From Candidatus Magnetomicrobium cryptolimnococcus (GTDB taxonomy: Bacteria; Nitrospirota; Thermodesulfovibrionia; Thermodesulfovibrionales; Magnetobacteriaceae): a stretch of DNA of 64,000 nucleotides. Each line of letters starts with the position of its first letter. Position 1 is the first letter of the stretch. Under the pieces are notes generated by a model, which did no database searches, was not told the DNA's origin, and worked only from the letters and a program-made list of their open reading frames with translations. A program made the translations under genes and the position numbers. The stretch is taken from contig JAGYWI010000001.1 in the NCBI GenBank assembly GCA_018606805.1, positions 62,001 through 126,000 on the forward strand, in the 5' to 3' direction. Shown here in pieces: positions 36,264 to 45,622 of the stretch.

Positions 36264-37478
36264 CTAAGCACCAGAGGCATGCGAGTGCATCTTAATCTCG
36301 ACCTTCTCAGTTAAGCCAGCATAGTACTTCTTTAATATTACCAAAACCTCTGGACGGCTAAAATGAGATGAAACCTCCTCACCCTCAGAAAGCATTTTAC
36401 GTAGTTTAGTACCACTTAAAAGCATTCTGTCTGCCTTATCGTGTGGACATGTCTTCATAGAAGCCATACCATCACATTTTCTGCAATGGAATGTCCAATC
36501 TATCTTAAGCGGCTTTGTCTCCATAGCATCGGCAGGTATTTCATCAAAAATCTTATGTGCATCAAAAGGCCCGTAGTAATCGCCAACGCCGGCGTGGTCT
36601 CTTCCAACTATCAGATGACTACAGCCATAGTTCTGCCTAAAAAGTGCATGCAATAATGCCTCTCTGGGACCAGCATATCTCATATCTAGCGGATAGCCTG
36701 CCTGTATACAGGTATCTTTCACAAAATAGTTCTCAATTAAAACATTGATACAATCCCTTCTAACCTCAGCCGGTATATCGCCCGGCTTTAACTTACCTAA
36801 AAGCTGATGCACTAAAACCCCATCACATATCTCTATGGCAATCTTGGCTAAATACTCGTGGGACCTGTGCATAGGATTTCTTGTCTGGAAGGCTGCAACA
36901 GTGCTCCAGCCCTTTTTCTCAAAAATATCCCTAGTCTGGGCAGGAGTCATATATATATCGCCGAAATCCTTTGGAAAACGCCCTTCACTTAATACCTTAA
37001 CTGGACCTGCGAGGTTTACCTCTTCTTGATTCATAACAACAGCAACGCCCGGATGTTCCTTATCATCTGTCTTAAACACCTGCTTACACTCATGCACCTT
37101 ATCAATGGTATACTTCTCCCTTACAACCATCGTACCCATGACTTCGCCTGTTTCCTCGTCAACAAGTGCCACTTCTTCATTATTGCTTAGGCTATCAGCC
37201 TGCCCCTTTGTCGTAGAGAGGGTTATTGGTATTGGCCAAAACACACCATCAGCTAACTTATACTCATCACACACACCTTTCCAGTCGTCATAACCCATAA
37301 AACCATCTAACGGTGTAAACCCACCGATACCAAGCATTATAAGGTCTCCAACCTCTCTGGATGACAATCTTATCTGAGTCAAACCCTTAGCCTTTTCCTT
37401 CTCAGCGTGCAGGGCGTCTCCTTCAAGCAACAGCTCTTTTAACACCTTTTCCTTTCCGTGGGGTTTTACTAAAGCCAT
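36264..37478 (-). CDS. sat: Sulfate adenylyltransferase (ATP sulfurylase), dissimilatory type
   Basis: A 404-residue homo-oligomeric ATP sulfurylase. Active-site motifs are [18 protein letters not shown] (RNPxHxxHE) near residue 200 and [20 protein letters not shown] (GRDHAG) near residue 290. A Cys/His cluster [20 protein letters not shown] near residue 330 matches the zinc site of dissimilatory Sat proteins. No APS-kinase domain is fused. The enzyme makes APS from sulfate and ATP or works in reverse to yield ATP. Its place between adk and aprBA shows the pathway context. Confidence 0.97.
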   Translation of the reverse strand: MALVKPHGKEKVLKELLLEGDALHAEKEKAKGLTQIRLSSREVGDLIMLGIGGFTPLDGFMGYDDWKGVCDEYKLADGVFWPIPITLSTTKGQADSLSNNEEVALVDEETGEVMGTMVVREKYTIDKVHECKQVFKTDDKEHPGVAVVMNQEEVNLAGPVKVLSEGRFPKDFGDIYMTPAQTRDIFEKKGWSTVAAFQTRNPMHRSHEYLAKIAIEICDGVLVHQLLGKLKPGDIPAEVRRDCINVLIENYFVKDTCIQAGYPLDMRYAGPREALLHALFRQNYGCSHLIVGRDHAGVGDYYGPFDAHKIFDEIPADAMETKPLKIDWTFHCRKCDGMASMKTCPHDKADRMLLSGTKLRKMLSEGEEVSSHFSRPEVLVILKKYYAGLTEKVEIKMHSHASGA

Positions 37479-37506
37479 TATACTACCTCCTAATATTATA
37501 ATTATT

Positions 37507-38151
37507 TTACGATTCCAACATGGAAGTTATATTATTAAATATCGCATTAATATCGCCAATACCATTGACCCGCTTAATTATCCCCTTACCGGCATAATAA
37601 TCAATCAAAGGCTCTGTCTGGGCTTTATATACATCAAGTCGCCTTTTGATAGTTTCCTCTTTATCGTCATCACGCTGATATAATTCACCACCGCATTTAT
37701 CACAACTACTCTCTTTTGATGAAGGTGAAAAGTACACATTATACATCTGGCCACAATTTTTACAAGTACGCCTACCGGTAAGCCTCTTCATAAGCACATC
37801 AAAATCCACATCCACACTTAAGGCAACGGTTAACGGCATATTCAAATCTTTCAAAACACCATCGAGGGTTTCAGCTTGAGAGGTATTTCTCGGGAATCCA
37901 TCCAAGATAAAACCTTTCTTACAGTCATCCTGATTGAGCCTTTCTTTAACAAGACCAATAACCACACTATCAGGTACCAACTCCCCCTTATCCATGTAGC
38001 TCTTAGCTTCTTTACCAAGTGGAGTTTGATCAGTAACTGCCTTTCTTAATATATCCCCTGTAGATATTTGAGGTATCACATATTTGTCAATCAACTTCTT
38101 GGCCTGAGTACCTTTACCGGCACCAGGTGCACCAAGCAACACTATTCTCAT
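37507..38151 (-). CDS. adk: Adenylate kinase
   Basis: A 214-residue long-form adenylate kinase. The P-loop is [16 protein letters not shown] at residues 4-19; the AMP-binding segment [12 protein letters not shown] and [13 protein letters not shown] follow; the lid contains four cysteines (TCKNCGQMY and SCDKCGGEL), so it is the zinc-binding form. It is the first gene of the sulfur operon, 28 bp before sat. The AMP released by APS reductase is recycled to ADP by this enzyme, so the clustering is biochemically meaningful. Confidence 0.97.
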   Translation of the reverse strand: MRIVLLGAPGAGKGTQAKKLIDKYVIPQISTGDILRKAVTDQTPLGKEAKSYMDKGELVPDSVVIGLVKERLNQDDCKKGFILDGFPRNTSQAETLDGVLKDLNMPLTVALSVDVDFDVLMKRLTGRRTCKNCGQMYNVYFSPSSKESSCDKCGGELYQRDDDKEETIKRRLDVYKAQTEPLIDYYAGKGIIKRVNGIGDINAIFNNITSMLES

Positions 38152-38240
38152 GCACTCCCTCCATTTCTCTTTATATGTGTACTGATTGGGTTCTTTATAT
38201 TCTTATTTAATTTTTATTAAAGAACCAAAAGACAAATTAT

Positions 38241-38268
38241 AGTATATAAATCAGTTGTATATTGTCAA
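38241..38268 (-). promoter_or_regulatory. Promoter of the adk-sat-apr-qmo operon
   Basis: On the minus strand TTGACA (38268-38263) and TATACT (38246-38241) are 16 bp apart, with TATAAT a few bases further on. It lies about 80 bp upstream of adk. The 38152-38383 gap contains no other recognisable element. Confidence 0.65.
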
Positions 38269-38383
38269 GATAAACAATATGTATCATTTCAAATATGCAG
38301 ACATTATCAACTATTATTTTTTATAAGTCAATAGAAAAATTTTATAACAACATTTTTTTATAATAAAATAGATTAAGGCACTA

Positions 38384-40066
38384 TTATTTTTTAATCTGAA
38401 CCGAGTAATTATCAGCACTTGAGCCAATATTGGCAGGTATTGTAGTTATAGGCAGCTTAACTGTAAAAGTAGTACCTTTATTCATTTTTGTATTAACACT
38501 GATGTGCCCGCCATGTTTTGCTATAATACCCTGCGACACAGATAATCCAAGACCAGTCCCCTTGCCCTTTGCCTTTGTAGTAAAAAACGGGTCAAATATG
38601 TGTTGCAAAATATGATCCTGTATACCTTTACCATAGTCAGTAACCTTTACAGCTACAAAATTAGGTTCATCCGTACCATACTCTACACTTATACTTATCC
38701 GACCGCCTTTAAGAGTTACATAAAGGGCATTTAGTATTAAATTTAAAAAAACCTGCTCCAACTGGTGTCTATCCCCATGGATTCTAGGTAAGTTTGGCGG
38801 TATATTTAAATCCACAAAAACACCAGATAACTTAATCTGACTGCTTGCTATTTTCATAGTTTCCTTAACAACCTGCCCTATGCAAATAGGCTCCATTATG
38901 CTTTCACTTTCCCTTGCAAAGTCTAACAGATTTCGAACTATCAACCTAGCCCTACCGGCTTCATCAATAAGGTCGCGTATCATATCCACTCTTTCTTCAT
39001 CGCATATATCAAAATAATCTTCTAATAACATGTGGGCAGTCAACATTATATTATTAATAGGATTATTCAACTCATGGGCAATACCAGCCGTTAATGTACC
39101 AACAGCACGAAGTTTCTGAGATTGGGCAAGGACACTTTGTTGTCTATCAAGCTCCTTCATCATCTGGGTTATGGAGGTCTTCAGGTCTGAAAACTCATCA
39201 CTAAATGGTCTATATGGCAAGGAAATATTAAAATTCCCAACAGCTATAGAACTTGTATAGGCATTTAACTCCTTTATTGCCCTTAATATCCGCACACTTA
39301 ACAGATGTATTAAAGCAAAGGCTAAAATAAACAAAAAAACCAACACATACACATTTATTACATAGAAAAAGAGCAAGGACTTCTCCATTGACTCATTTAT
39401 GTTTTTAACAAGGGTATCAGCAAAACTATTTATCTTAATACCGTAATAATTAAGTTTACGGCTAATTTTTTCTTTCTTAGTAAGATATTCAGAATAATTC
39501 TCAAAATCCACAGATGAGGACTTGCGCACAGAGGACCCCTCTTCGGATTCCATGTCTTTTAGTATAAAAAGCTGCCGTTCATACTCTTCCAGATTGCCTA
39601 TTTCTATACCATTTTTTACCTCACCAGCAAAGCTTGTATAGTTTTCAATTAACACCTTTTTAGCCTCACTCACCGCTAATAGAACATTATCAAGCCCCTT
39701 AGATGTTATAAAATAATCCTTTTCATACTGCCTTGCCATACTAATATTTTGAAAAAAAGCATTAGCCCCTTCCAAGTTTTTATAATTTTTACTCATTATA
39801 AACATTGTAAGGATAATAGGTAAGGTTATTACTAAAAAACCGGAAATAGAAAACACCAAAACATAAATTATATGCTTTTTAACCGTAAAACGCTTAGGCT
39901 GTGGCTTTCGTAAAATACCATCTTGTTCACCACCAACCGGTTGCTCAATACGCTTTTCTATAAACAAATACAATCGTTTAAGAAAACATCTATACCATAC
40001 ATCTAAACAACCCCGAATACCTGCTGACCTGCCCGCTGCACAATCTCTAATCTTTCTTGTATTCAC
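38384..40066 (-). CDS. Membrane sensor histidine kinase
   Basis: A 560-residue kinase. The N-terminal 60 residues are basic and probably cytoplasmic; TM1 is about 64-91 and TM2 about 231-256, leaving a ~140-residue helical periplasmic sensor region. A HAMP-like segment follows (about 257-310), then the dimerisation/phosphoacceptor domain with H331 in GTLTAGIAHELNNPINNI, and a HATPase_c domain with VFLNLILNALYVTL (N box), VTDYGKGI (G1) and GKGTGLGLSVSQGI (G2). The class resembles NtrB/ZraS-type kinases. It starts with GTG 8 bp after the response regulator stop, so the two genes form a pair. Confidence 0.92.
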   Translation of the reverse strand: MNTRKIRDCAAGRSAGIRGCLDVWYRCFLKRLYLFIEKRIEQPVGGEQDGILRKPQPKRFTVKKHIIYVLVFSISGFLVITLPIILTMFIMSKNYKNLEGANAFFQNISMARQYEKDYFITSKGLDNVLLAVSEAKKVLIENYTSFAGEVKNGIEIGNLEEYERQLFILKDMESEEGSSVRKSSSVDFENYSEYLTKKEKISRKLNYYGIKINSFADTLVKNINESMEKSLLFFYVINVYVLVFLFILAFALIHLLSVRILRAIKELNAYTSSIAVGNFNISLPYRPFSDEFSDLKTSITQMMKELDRQQSVLAQSQKLRAVGTLTAGIAHELNNPINNIMLTAHMLLEDYFDICDEERVDMIRDLIDEAGRARLIVRNLLDFARESESIMEPICIGQVVKETMKIASSQIKLSGVFVDLNIPPNLPRIHGDRHQLEQVFLNLILNALYVTLKGGRISISVEYGTDEPNFVAVKVTDYGKGIQDHILQHIFDPFFTTKAKGKGTGLGLSVSQGIIAKHGGHISVNTKMNKGTTFTVKLPITTIPANIGSSADNYSVQIKK

Positions 40067-40074
40067 AAAAACAA

Positions 40075-40464
40075 CTATGTCTCCTTAAGTTTGATATTTA
40101 AGGATTCAGCAGCCTTTCTAACAACTCCCCTTAAATCGTCAGGCTTAAACGGCTTAGCTATAAAATCAAAAGCACCTTTTTCCATAGCCTGCCTAGCTAA
40201 TTCCATCATAGCATAACCAGTTATCATAATAACCCGCGTCCTTTTCGACTTATTCATCACATGCTCAAGTATCTCCATCCCATCCACATCATCCATCCGT
40301 ATGTCAGTTATAACAACATCAAAAACCTTTTCTCCTATCCTATCAAGTGCCTTGCGCGGCTCATTAAAAACCTCAACCTCACAGCCCATTTTTACTAACG
40401 CCGGCTTCAACCTCTTACCTACTATTAACTCATCATCTATAATTAACACTTCCAAACTATACAC
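40075..40464 (-). CDS. Single-domain response regulator paired with the histidine kinase
   Basis: A 129-residue stand-alone receiver domain. The acidic pocket D10/D11, the phosphoacceptor D54 (VVITDIRMDDVDGMEIL) and K104 (DFIAKPF) are all present. No output domain follows, so it probably acts by protein contact or in a phosphorelay. It precedes and is likely co-transcribed with the kinase gene. Confidence 0.92.
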   Translation of the reverse strand: MYSLEVLIIDDELIVGKRLKPALVKMGCEVEVFNEPRKALDRIGEKVFDVVITDIRMDDVDGMEILEHVMNKSKRTRVIMITGYAMMELARQAMEKGAFDFIAKPFKPDDLRGVVRKAAESLNIKLKET

Positions 40465-40557
40465 CTCCTAAAACACAAAAAAATACCCCTTCCCCATTCA
40501 ATATAACATTATAATCCAAATCTTGTCAAAAAATTGAACTAAAATAATAAAAATATA

Positions 40558-41025
40558 GAAGAGCGGGGGAAAACCCTTTTAGGCAAAAGGTGCGTAGGCG
40601 CACCAGGGGTGCTACCCTGTACAATAGTCCACTTGGTAACTGAACATAGGTCTGCCCTTACGATATACATATTTTGTAGGGGCGAACCTATGGGCAAACC
40701 CTTATTATACAACACATAGTTAGTTGTAAAGTTTCTACGTGGCTCCAAAGTAGTGAGAGGGGGTTTTAAAGGGGGAGGTCTGTTTTCTCCCCCTTTTTGC
40801 GCCAAATCGGCGAATGGAAAGACAACCCCCGTTCTTTTTAGGGGATTGTCTTTCCATTCGCCGATTTACTCGTTATGCCTGCACAAGCTTTGGGGAAAAA
40901 AATGTCATCCTGCCACAGTGTACAACATTTAGCACTTATTGTCAGGACAAAAGTTTTAGGAAAGGGGGTGCGGGGGAAGAACCCTTTTGCCTAAAAGGGT
41001 TTTCCCCCGCTCTTCTATATTTTTT
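40558..41025. repeat. Large composite multi-hairpin repeat, copy A
   Basis: A ~470-bp noncoding region clearly related to 59030-59458 (copy B, about 18 kb away). Shared tracts in order include GGTGCGTAGGCGCACC, TAGGTCTGCCCTTACGA, GTGGCTCCAAAGTAGTGAGA, TTTTGCGCCAAATCGGCGAA, the large hairpin, TTACTCGTTATGCCTGCACA, TCATCCTGCCACAGTGTACA, ACATTTAGCACTTATTGTCA and GGGGGTGCGGGGGAA. The copies differ by many substitutions and small indels, so the duplication is not recent. ORFs inside are not conserved in frame between copies. Each end carries a GGGGGAAAACCC-type hairpin arm. Confidence 0.88.
40804..40867. repeat. Long hairpin inside copy A
   Basis: The arms AAATCGGCGAATGGAAAGAC (from 40804) and GTCTTTCCATTCGCCGATTT (to 40867) extend inward to 27 bp with one C/A mismatch at 40826/40845, which becomes a G-U wobble in a minus-strand transcript. 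The equivalent hairpin at 59246-59309 has a compensated pair: G40817-C40854 here is T-A there. Confidence 0.9.
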
Positions 41026-41035
41026 ATTTTTCTCT

Positions 41036-41749
41036 TTATTTTTTTTCTACAAAATCTATCAATTCTATAACTTTATCCACAATAATTTGTAATGCTTTGT
41101 GGCCTTTTTCAGCGGTAGCCTTTTTAGGGTTACCCCAAACCCCGCCGGGCCAGTATCGTACTTTATCTTTTACGCTAAAAGGTTTGGGCAAGGCTGGGTA
41201 TTCTTCATCGGCAAGACCGTTAACAAGTTCTGGTTTTAGCGCTAACATTAGTGATGTTTCAAGTTCGCCGGCGTGGGCGTCGTTTTTGGTTTCGCAGATT
41301 TGTGAGAGTTCTTTGCCTATGACTTCATAGGGAGATACGGCTGCTATTGATAGCTCGTCGAGTTCTTCAACAAGACGTTCGGCAACTTCCTTTAGGGCTG
41401 CCATGTGAAGACCGCCGCCGTGGCCAGACAGTAAAAGTACGTTTCTAAGTCCTTTGGCGTACACAGAGCGCACGATGTCTTCGGTTAGGAGGCGGAGGGC
41501 TTGAGGGGTTATGCTTATGGTTCCTGGGTGGTTTTTCGTTGTTGTGCAAACGCCATAGGGAATTGTTGGTGCAAGGAACACTGGGCGTTTTTTAATCACT
41601 TCCTTTAGGGCTTCATCAATAATAGCCACATCTGTATTTAATGGCAAGTGCGAGCCGTGCTCTTCTATAGCGCCATAGGGAATCAGTATGGTTTTGGTCA
41701 CATTTAAGTGTTTAATGAACTGCGGCATTGTCAGTTCTTGTAGTATCAT
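41036..41749 (-). CDS. Creatininase-family amidohydrolase
   Basis: About 237 residues from the ATG at 41749, which is preceded by AAGGAG; a longer frame reaches 41791 but lacks this site. The family motifs are IPYGAIEEHGSHLPLNTDVA (E and H metal ligands) near the N-terminus, TTKNHPGTISITPQ, VLLLSGHGG-GLHMAAL (H ligand) and AHAGELETSLMLALKPEL (E ligand). The metal-binding residues look intact. Family members include creatininase, FAPy-deformylase-like enzymes and MftE; the substrate here is unknown. It overlaps the end of the CheY-like gene upstream. Confidence 0.82.
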   Translation of the reverse strand: MILQELTMPQFIKHLNVTKTILIPYGAIEEHGSHLPLNTDVAIIDEALKEVIKKRPVFLAPTIPYGVCTTTKNHPGTISITPQALRLLTEDIVRSVYAKGLRNVLLLSGHGGGLHMAALKEVAERLVEELDELSIAAVSPYEVIGKELSQICETKNDAHAGELETSLMLALKPELVNGLADEEYPALPKPFSVKDKVRYWPGGVWGNPKKATAEKGHKALQIIVDKVIELIDFVEKK

Positions 41750-42167
41750 AAGGAGAATCTCCTTTTGTTTCAATAAGGCTATATTTTTCAAGTAATGAGT
41801 TGAATAATTGCACGCTTACAGGTTTAGTAATATATTCGTTGCACCCTGCGCGGTAGAACATTTGTATAATACTTTGCGGTGTACTTAGTGCAGATGTTAT
41901 TATTATTTTAACTTTGTTTGGTTCAGTTATATTTCGTTCCTTTTCCATGCGTCTGATATTTTTTAAAACCCTAAGACCGTCCATTTCAGGCATCATTACA
42001 TCAAGTGTTATTAGGCTATAAGGTTTATTTGCCGCAAATGCCTGAAAATAAGAATCAATAGCCTCTTTACCATTAACAGCAGTATCGCATTGGCCGTAGG
42101 GAGCCAGAAACCTCAACAGTATTGTTCTACTTAAAGAATCATCATCAACAACTAATGCCCTTATCAT
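41712..42167 (-). CDS. CheY-like single-domain response regulator
   Basis: A 151-residue receiver protein. D8-D10 form the acidic pocket, D56 in SLITLDVMMPEMDGLRVL is the phosphoacceptor, T91 lies in IIITSALS and K115 in EYITKPVS. After the receiver there is a ~25-residue polar tail with no output domain. It overlaps the start of the creatininase-family gene and lies 26 bp after the radical SAM gene, so the three may be co-transcribed. Confidence 0.9.
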   Translation of the reverse strand: MIRALVVDDDSLSRTILLRFLAPYGQCDTAVNGKEAIDSYFQAFAANKPYSLITLDVMMPEMDGLRVLKNIRRMEKERNITEPNKVKIIITSALSTPQSIIQMFYRAGCNEYITKPVSVQLFNSLLEKYSLIETKGDSPYDTTRTDNAAVH

Positions 42168-42193
42168 AAAGCGCCTCCTTGCAAGTGTAATAT

Positions 42194-43582
42194 TTAACTC
42201 TTTTTTTGCTCATAAAACAGGCCGTACAAGTAATCACGGGCTTCACGCAATGCTCTATTTAGTGAATTACGGTTGTAAACGCCAAAGGCAGCGTAGAATA
42301 GTTTAAACGATATGAGTTTGCCAAAAATATATCCCCATGAGTAGAAATTCTTCATAGCCTTAAGGGTTTCTGTGTGGAGTTCTTCCGGTTTTATGTGTGT
42401 TGGGTTAAACACCACGTGGTGAATATCGTATTTAGTCCAATCTGTATGTAAAAGCCTGCCTGCTTTGTTCATTTCGTTAAATAAAGTGGTACCTGGCAGT
42501 GGAGTTAGCACCATGAATTGAATAGAGTCAAGCTGCATATCTCGTGCAAAATCGGTTGTCTTTTTAATAGTATCAACCGTATCGGTGTCAGCACCAAAGA
42601 CAAACATGCCGTGTATTTTAACACCGTGTTCCTTAAGTGCCTTTATACAGTGGATGTTATCTTCGAGGTCTTGGCGTTTTTCATAAAACTTAAGAGCCTG
42701 CGGATTTATTGATTCAAAGCCGATTGATGCTGTAAAATCCCCCGTTTGACTTAAAAGTTCGAGTAGTTCTTTATCCTTTGCTATATTAGTTCTAACCATG
42801 GCAGACCATTTTGGGGTAATACCCTCTGCAATCATGGCTCTTATCAGTTCCTTTGCCCGTTTACGGTTGGCGGCAAAATTATCGTCTACAATAAATATAG
42901 GTGAGCGTGATTTACTTGTAATGTCCCTTAGTTCTTCCATGACTTTGGACACTGAGCGGTAACGGTAGTGTCTGCCAAACATTGGAGATACTAGGCAAAA
43001 GCTACAGTTATAGGCACAGCCTCTAGTGGTAGACACTGGGTGTATGAATGAAGAGCGCCATTTATGTACTAAGGCAAAATCTGGCGTTGGCAGCTCATCG
43101 AGGTCTTCAAGGTTTGGGCGCACACTATTATGAATACATGAGCCATCTTTTCCTTTATAGGATAACCCCTTGATTGTAGATATATCAGGGCTGCCTTTTT
43201 CAATATAATGTATAAGCTCAAGAAGTGTTTGCTCGCCTTCGCCCCTTACCACATAATCACACTGTCCGAGTGCTTCTTCTGGGACAAACGTTGGATGAGC
43301 CCCACCCATTACTATTGGTATGCCTAAGCGTTTAACCCTTTTTGCTGTTTCGTAGGCTTTATTCACTGTTGAGGTGATTGTTGATATACAAACTAAGTCG
43401 GAATTTTCTAAATAATCCCAATCAAGTGGTGCTACATCTTCAATAAAAGCCTTAACTTCATAACCATTATTTCTTAAAATAGTGGAAAGTAAGACAGCGC
43501 CCACTCGCGGAATTGGAAACTTCCGAAAAATATAAGCGTCTGTTGACCTAGTTTCAATAAAAGATATTTTTTTAATCTGCAC
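42194..43582 (-). CDS. B12-binding-domain radical SAM protein
   Basis: A 462-residue protein. The N-terminal ~150 residues form a cobalamin-binding-like domain (GAVLLSTILRNNGYEVKAFI, IVMGGAHPTFVPEEAL, VVRGEGEQTLLELI), though the DxHxxG histidine loop is not obvious. The radical SAM core carries the cluster motif C189-x3-C193-x2-C196 in TTRGCAYNCSFCLVSP, followed by FIVDDNFAANRKRAKELI and the GxFVFGADTDT segment. It resembles the BchE/HpnP/HpnJ-like class whose substrates are diverse (methylation, cyclisation, hopanoid modification). The reaction cannot be assigned from sequence alone. Confidence 0.85.
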   Translation of the reverse strand: MQIKKISFIETRSTDAYIFRKFPIPRVGAVLLSTILRNNGYEVKAFIEDVAPLDWDYLENSDLVCISTITSTVNKAYETAKRVKRLGIPIVMGGAHPTFVPEEALGQCDYVVRGEGEQTLLELIHYIEKGSPDISTIKGLSYKGKDGSCIHNSVRPNLEDLDELPTPDFALVHKWRSSFIHPVSTTRGCAYNCSFCLVSPMFGRHYRYRSVSKVMEELRDITSKSRSPIFIVDDNFAANRKRAKELIRAMIAEGITPKWSAMVRTNIAKDKELLELLSQTGDFTASIGFESINPQALKFYEKRQDLEDNIHCIKALKEHGVKIHGMFVFGADTDTVDTIKKTTDFARDMQLDSIQFMVLTPLPGTTLFNEMNKAGRLLHTDWTKYDIHHVVFNPTHIKPEELHTETLKAMKNFYSWGYIFGKLISFKLFYAAFGVYNRNSLNRALREARDYLYGLFYEQKKS

Positions 43583-43610
43583 GTTTATCCATCCAGTAAA
43601 AACAACTCCC

Positions 43611-43901
43611 TTACATTTTCTTTACGTTAAATACGCTCACTAAATTAAGAACATCCAGCAGGTTATACAACCTGTCATCTTTAACATGCATATTTAGTGT
43701 TATATTGTTTTCATATACAAGCTTAAGAAAGTACCCAATGACAGATGATGTTATGGATAGGGAATCTGGTATATATATAATTAAGAGCTTGGAGTTACCA
43801 TCAATAATACTATTCATAACTTGTTTAACCTTTTGGTAATCTTCAATGGTTTTAATTTGCCCTGATATAGTGATTTCCTCACCGCTGACCTTCACTTCCA
43901 T
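43611..43901 (-). CDS. Small STAS-like (anti-anti-sigma-type) protein
   Basis: A 96-residue protein. The alternating beta/alpha pattern, with LLIIYIPDSLSITSSVIGYF near residues 39-58, resembles the STAS motif in which a Ser/Thr at the start of a helix is reversibly phosphorylated (S-I-T-S-S). It lies 5 bp downstream of the REC-SpoIIE-HATPase gene, which has both phosphatase and kinase-like domains; a partner-switching pair is the natural reading. Similarity is weak enough that this remains an inference. Confidence 0.6.
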   Translation of the reverse strand: MEVKVSGEEITISGQIKTIEDYQKVKQVMNSIIDGNSKLLIIYIPDSLSITSSVIGYFLKLVYENNITLNMHVKDDRLYNLLDVLNLVSVFNVKKM

Positions 43902-43906
43902 GTAGA

Positions 43907-45622
43907 TTAACCCTCCTTATTAAGGTTTTTAATCAATAAAGCTTCGTTGCCACAGGCGTTGTATAGTAAAATATCAGAAAGAGTTTTAGCAATTTTCAAT
44001 CCCCTGCCACTGAACCTTCTATTATTATACACTTTTTCATTTAATATGGAAATATCAAACCCACTACCTTCATCCTTAACCGTTGCCATAATCATGACCT
44101 TGTTGTTTTCCTCATTTACAGATAAACGGGTGATAATCTTTTTATCTATACCTTTTTCAGTTTCAATGAGGTATTTTTCGTAATTGCCGCTTTCCGTGAG
44201 TTCTATCTTTTTAGCTGAATCAATGCCAAGGTTACCGTGCTCATATGCGTTCATAGCTATTTCAGTTAAAGAATTTAAAAATGGTATAGCCGCTATCTCG
44301 CCAACGCCCCTTGCTGCTAGATGTTCTTCTACCATCAAGGTTAAATTATTTACCTCTAAAAGGCGTGTACCAAGCGTAAATTCGGTGCTACTTTTTTCAT
44401 CATGATTGATTTTATTTAAAAATATAAATGTAACATCATCATCAGGGGTTTTGACCTTCTCTATTAGCTTATTGTAGAGTTCATCTTTAAACCCAGAGCT
44501 AATGAAGTCCTCCTCTACATAGTCATTGTAGATAGTGTTTGTTGACTCAACGCTTCCTTCATTAACGCCGTCGCTCATAATAAGCATCTTTCTTACATTT
44601 GATATATCAATTCTATCAATGACTGGGTTATTGTGATGCCTTATTATAGGAATATTGTTGCTCTTAATCCGTATAAGGTTGTTATTTACAGTGTATGCCA
44701 GTATTGGCGGCATGGAAAAGCTGGCATATTCCATAAATTCTTCAATAAAGTTAAGATAAATAAACGATGCACATATAATCTCTTCGCCAAGCAACTCTTT
44801 TCTTATAAAACTAGTATAAGCATTTAATAGTCCTTTAAGGGAAAAGTTATTTTTTTCAATCATCTCATCAACTGTATGGTTAATAAACGATGTAGTCAGT
44901 ATTGATGTAACGGATGCAGAAAGCCCCTTACCCATAGCGTCGGTTATAAAAAGTAGTATTTTGCCTGCCTCTGTTTCCCTTATGGAATAACTATCTCCAC
45001 TTAATATGTCTAGTGGCACGTAACATATATCCATAAACCATTGGTTTATATTCCCGTTTTTATTGACAACATCTATTTTTCTATTTAGCAAGTCGTTTTT
45101 TATTATCTGGAGCTCCTTCATAAAAGCCATTTCCTGCTGAGTGGAATGGTATTTTTCCCGATAGCGCAAAAGCTCTAATTCTTGTGTTTGCATAGTTTGA
45201 GCTAACTTTTCAAGGACTCCCTGTTGGACAGCTATTTCAATAGCCTTCATCAGGTTTTTAACCATTATGGGCTTTGTTACAAACTGAGTAACCCCTAAAT
45301 TAATGGCCTCTATTAAAAACTCTGATTCTATATACCCAGTTATCAAAATTATAGGAATCTCTCTGTCTTGTTCCCTGATTTTTTTAATAAGCTCAAGGCC
45401 GTTCATTATTGGCATTAAATAGTCGGTCAACACAATATCTATAGCATTATTTTCATCATTTAGCTTATCCCAGCCTTCCTTACCGTCGCTTGCTACAATT
45501 ACAGCCTTAAAAAGCCGCCGAAGCCTTTCTTCAAGCTTAACTGGCCTTTCATCTTCCACATATAAGACTGTCAGGTCCTTTGTTATTTCTAATAATTCTT
45601 TAAAACCGCTCATATCCTCCAT
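43907..45622 (-). CDS. Response regulator with SpoIIE/PP2C phosphatase and RsbW-like ATPase domains
   Basis: A 571-residue protein with three domains. Residues 15-135 are a receiver with phosphoacceptor D67 (IVLTDYLMPIMNGLEL) and K117. A coiled-coil linker spans about 135-185. A SpoIIE/PP2C-type serine phosphatase follows with metal-binding GD at 209-210 and DAMGKG at 228-233. From about 410 to the end there is a HATPase_c domain of RsbW type with LTEIAMNAYEHGNLG (N box) and GSGFDI and GRGLKIAKTL (G boxes). A single protein therefore holds both phosphatase and anti-sigma-kinase-like activities, controlled by phosphorylation of its receiver. Confidence 0.9.
   Translation of the reverse strand: MEDMSGFKELLEITKDLTVLYVEDERPVKLEERLRRLFKAVIVASDGKEGWDKLNDENNAIDIVLTDYLMPIMNGLELIKKIREQDREIPIILITGYIESEFLIEAINLGVTQFVTKPIMVKNLMKAIEIAVQQGVLEKLAQTMQTQELELLRYREKYHSTQQEMAFMKELQIIKNDLLNRKIDVVNKNGNINQWFMDICYVPLDILSGDSYSIRETEAGKILLFITDAMGKGLSASVTSILTTSFINHTVDEMIEKNNFSLKGLLNAYTSFIRKELLGEEIICASFIYLNFIEEFMEYASFSMPPILAYTVNNNLIRIKSNNIPIIRHHNNPVIDRIDISNVRKMLIMSDGVNEGSVESTNTIYNDYVEEDFISSGFKDELYNKLIEKVKTPDDDVTFIFLNKINHDEKSSTEFTLGTRLLEVNNLTLMVEEHLAARGVGEIAAIPFLNSLTEIAMNAYEHGNLGIDSAKKIELTESGNYEKYLIETEKGIDKKIITRLSVNEENNKVMIMATVKDEGSGFDISILNEKVYNNRRFSGRGLKIAKTLSDILLYNACGNEALLIKNLNKEG

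Noticed and set aside
40814-41092. Plus-strand ORFs in copies A (92 codons) and B (59239-59520, 93 codons)
   Set aside because: The two copies are read in different frames, and the conserved part is hairpin and repeat sequence, so they are not conserved proteins.
41036-43582. Creatininase-family protein next to a radical SAM enzyme, recalling mycofactocin maturation (MftE/MftC)
   Set aside because: The radical SAM protein is of the cobalamin-domain type and lacks a SPASM-like C-terminus; no precursor peptide or MftB-like gene was found nearby.
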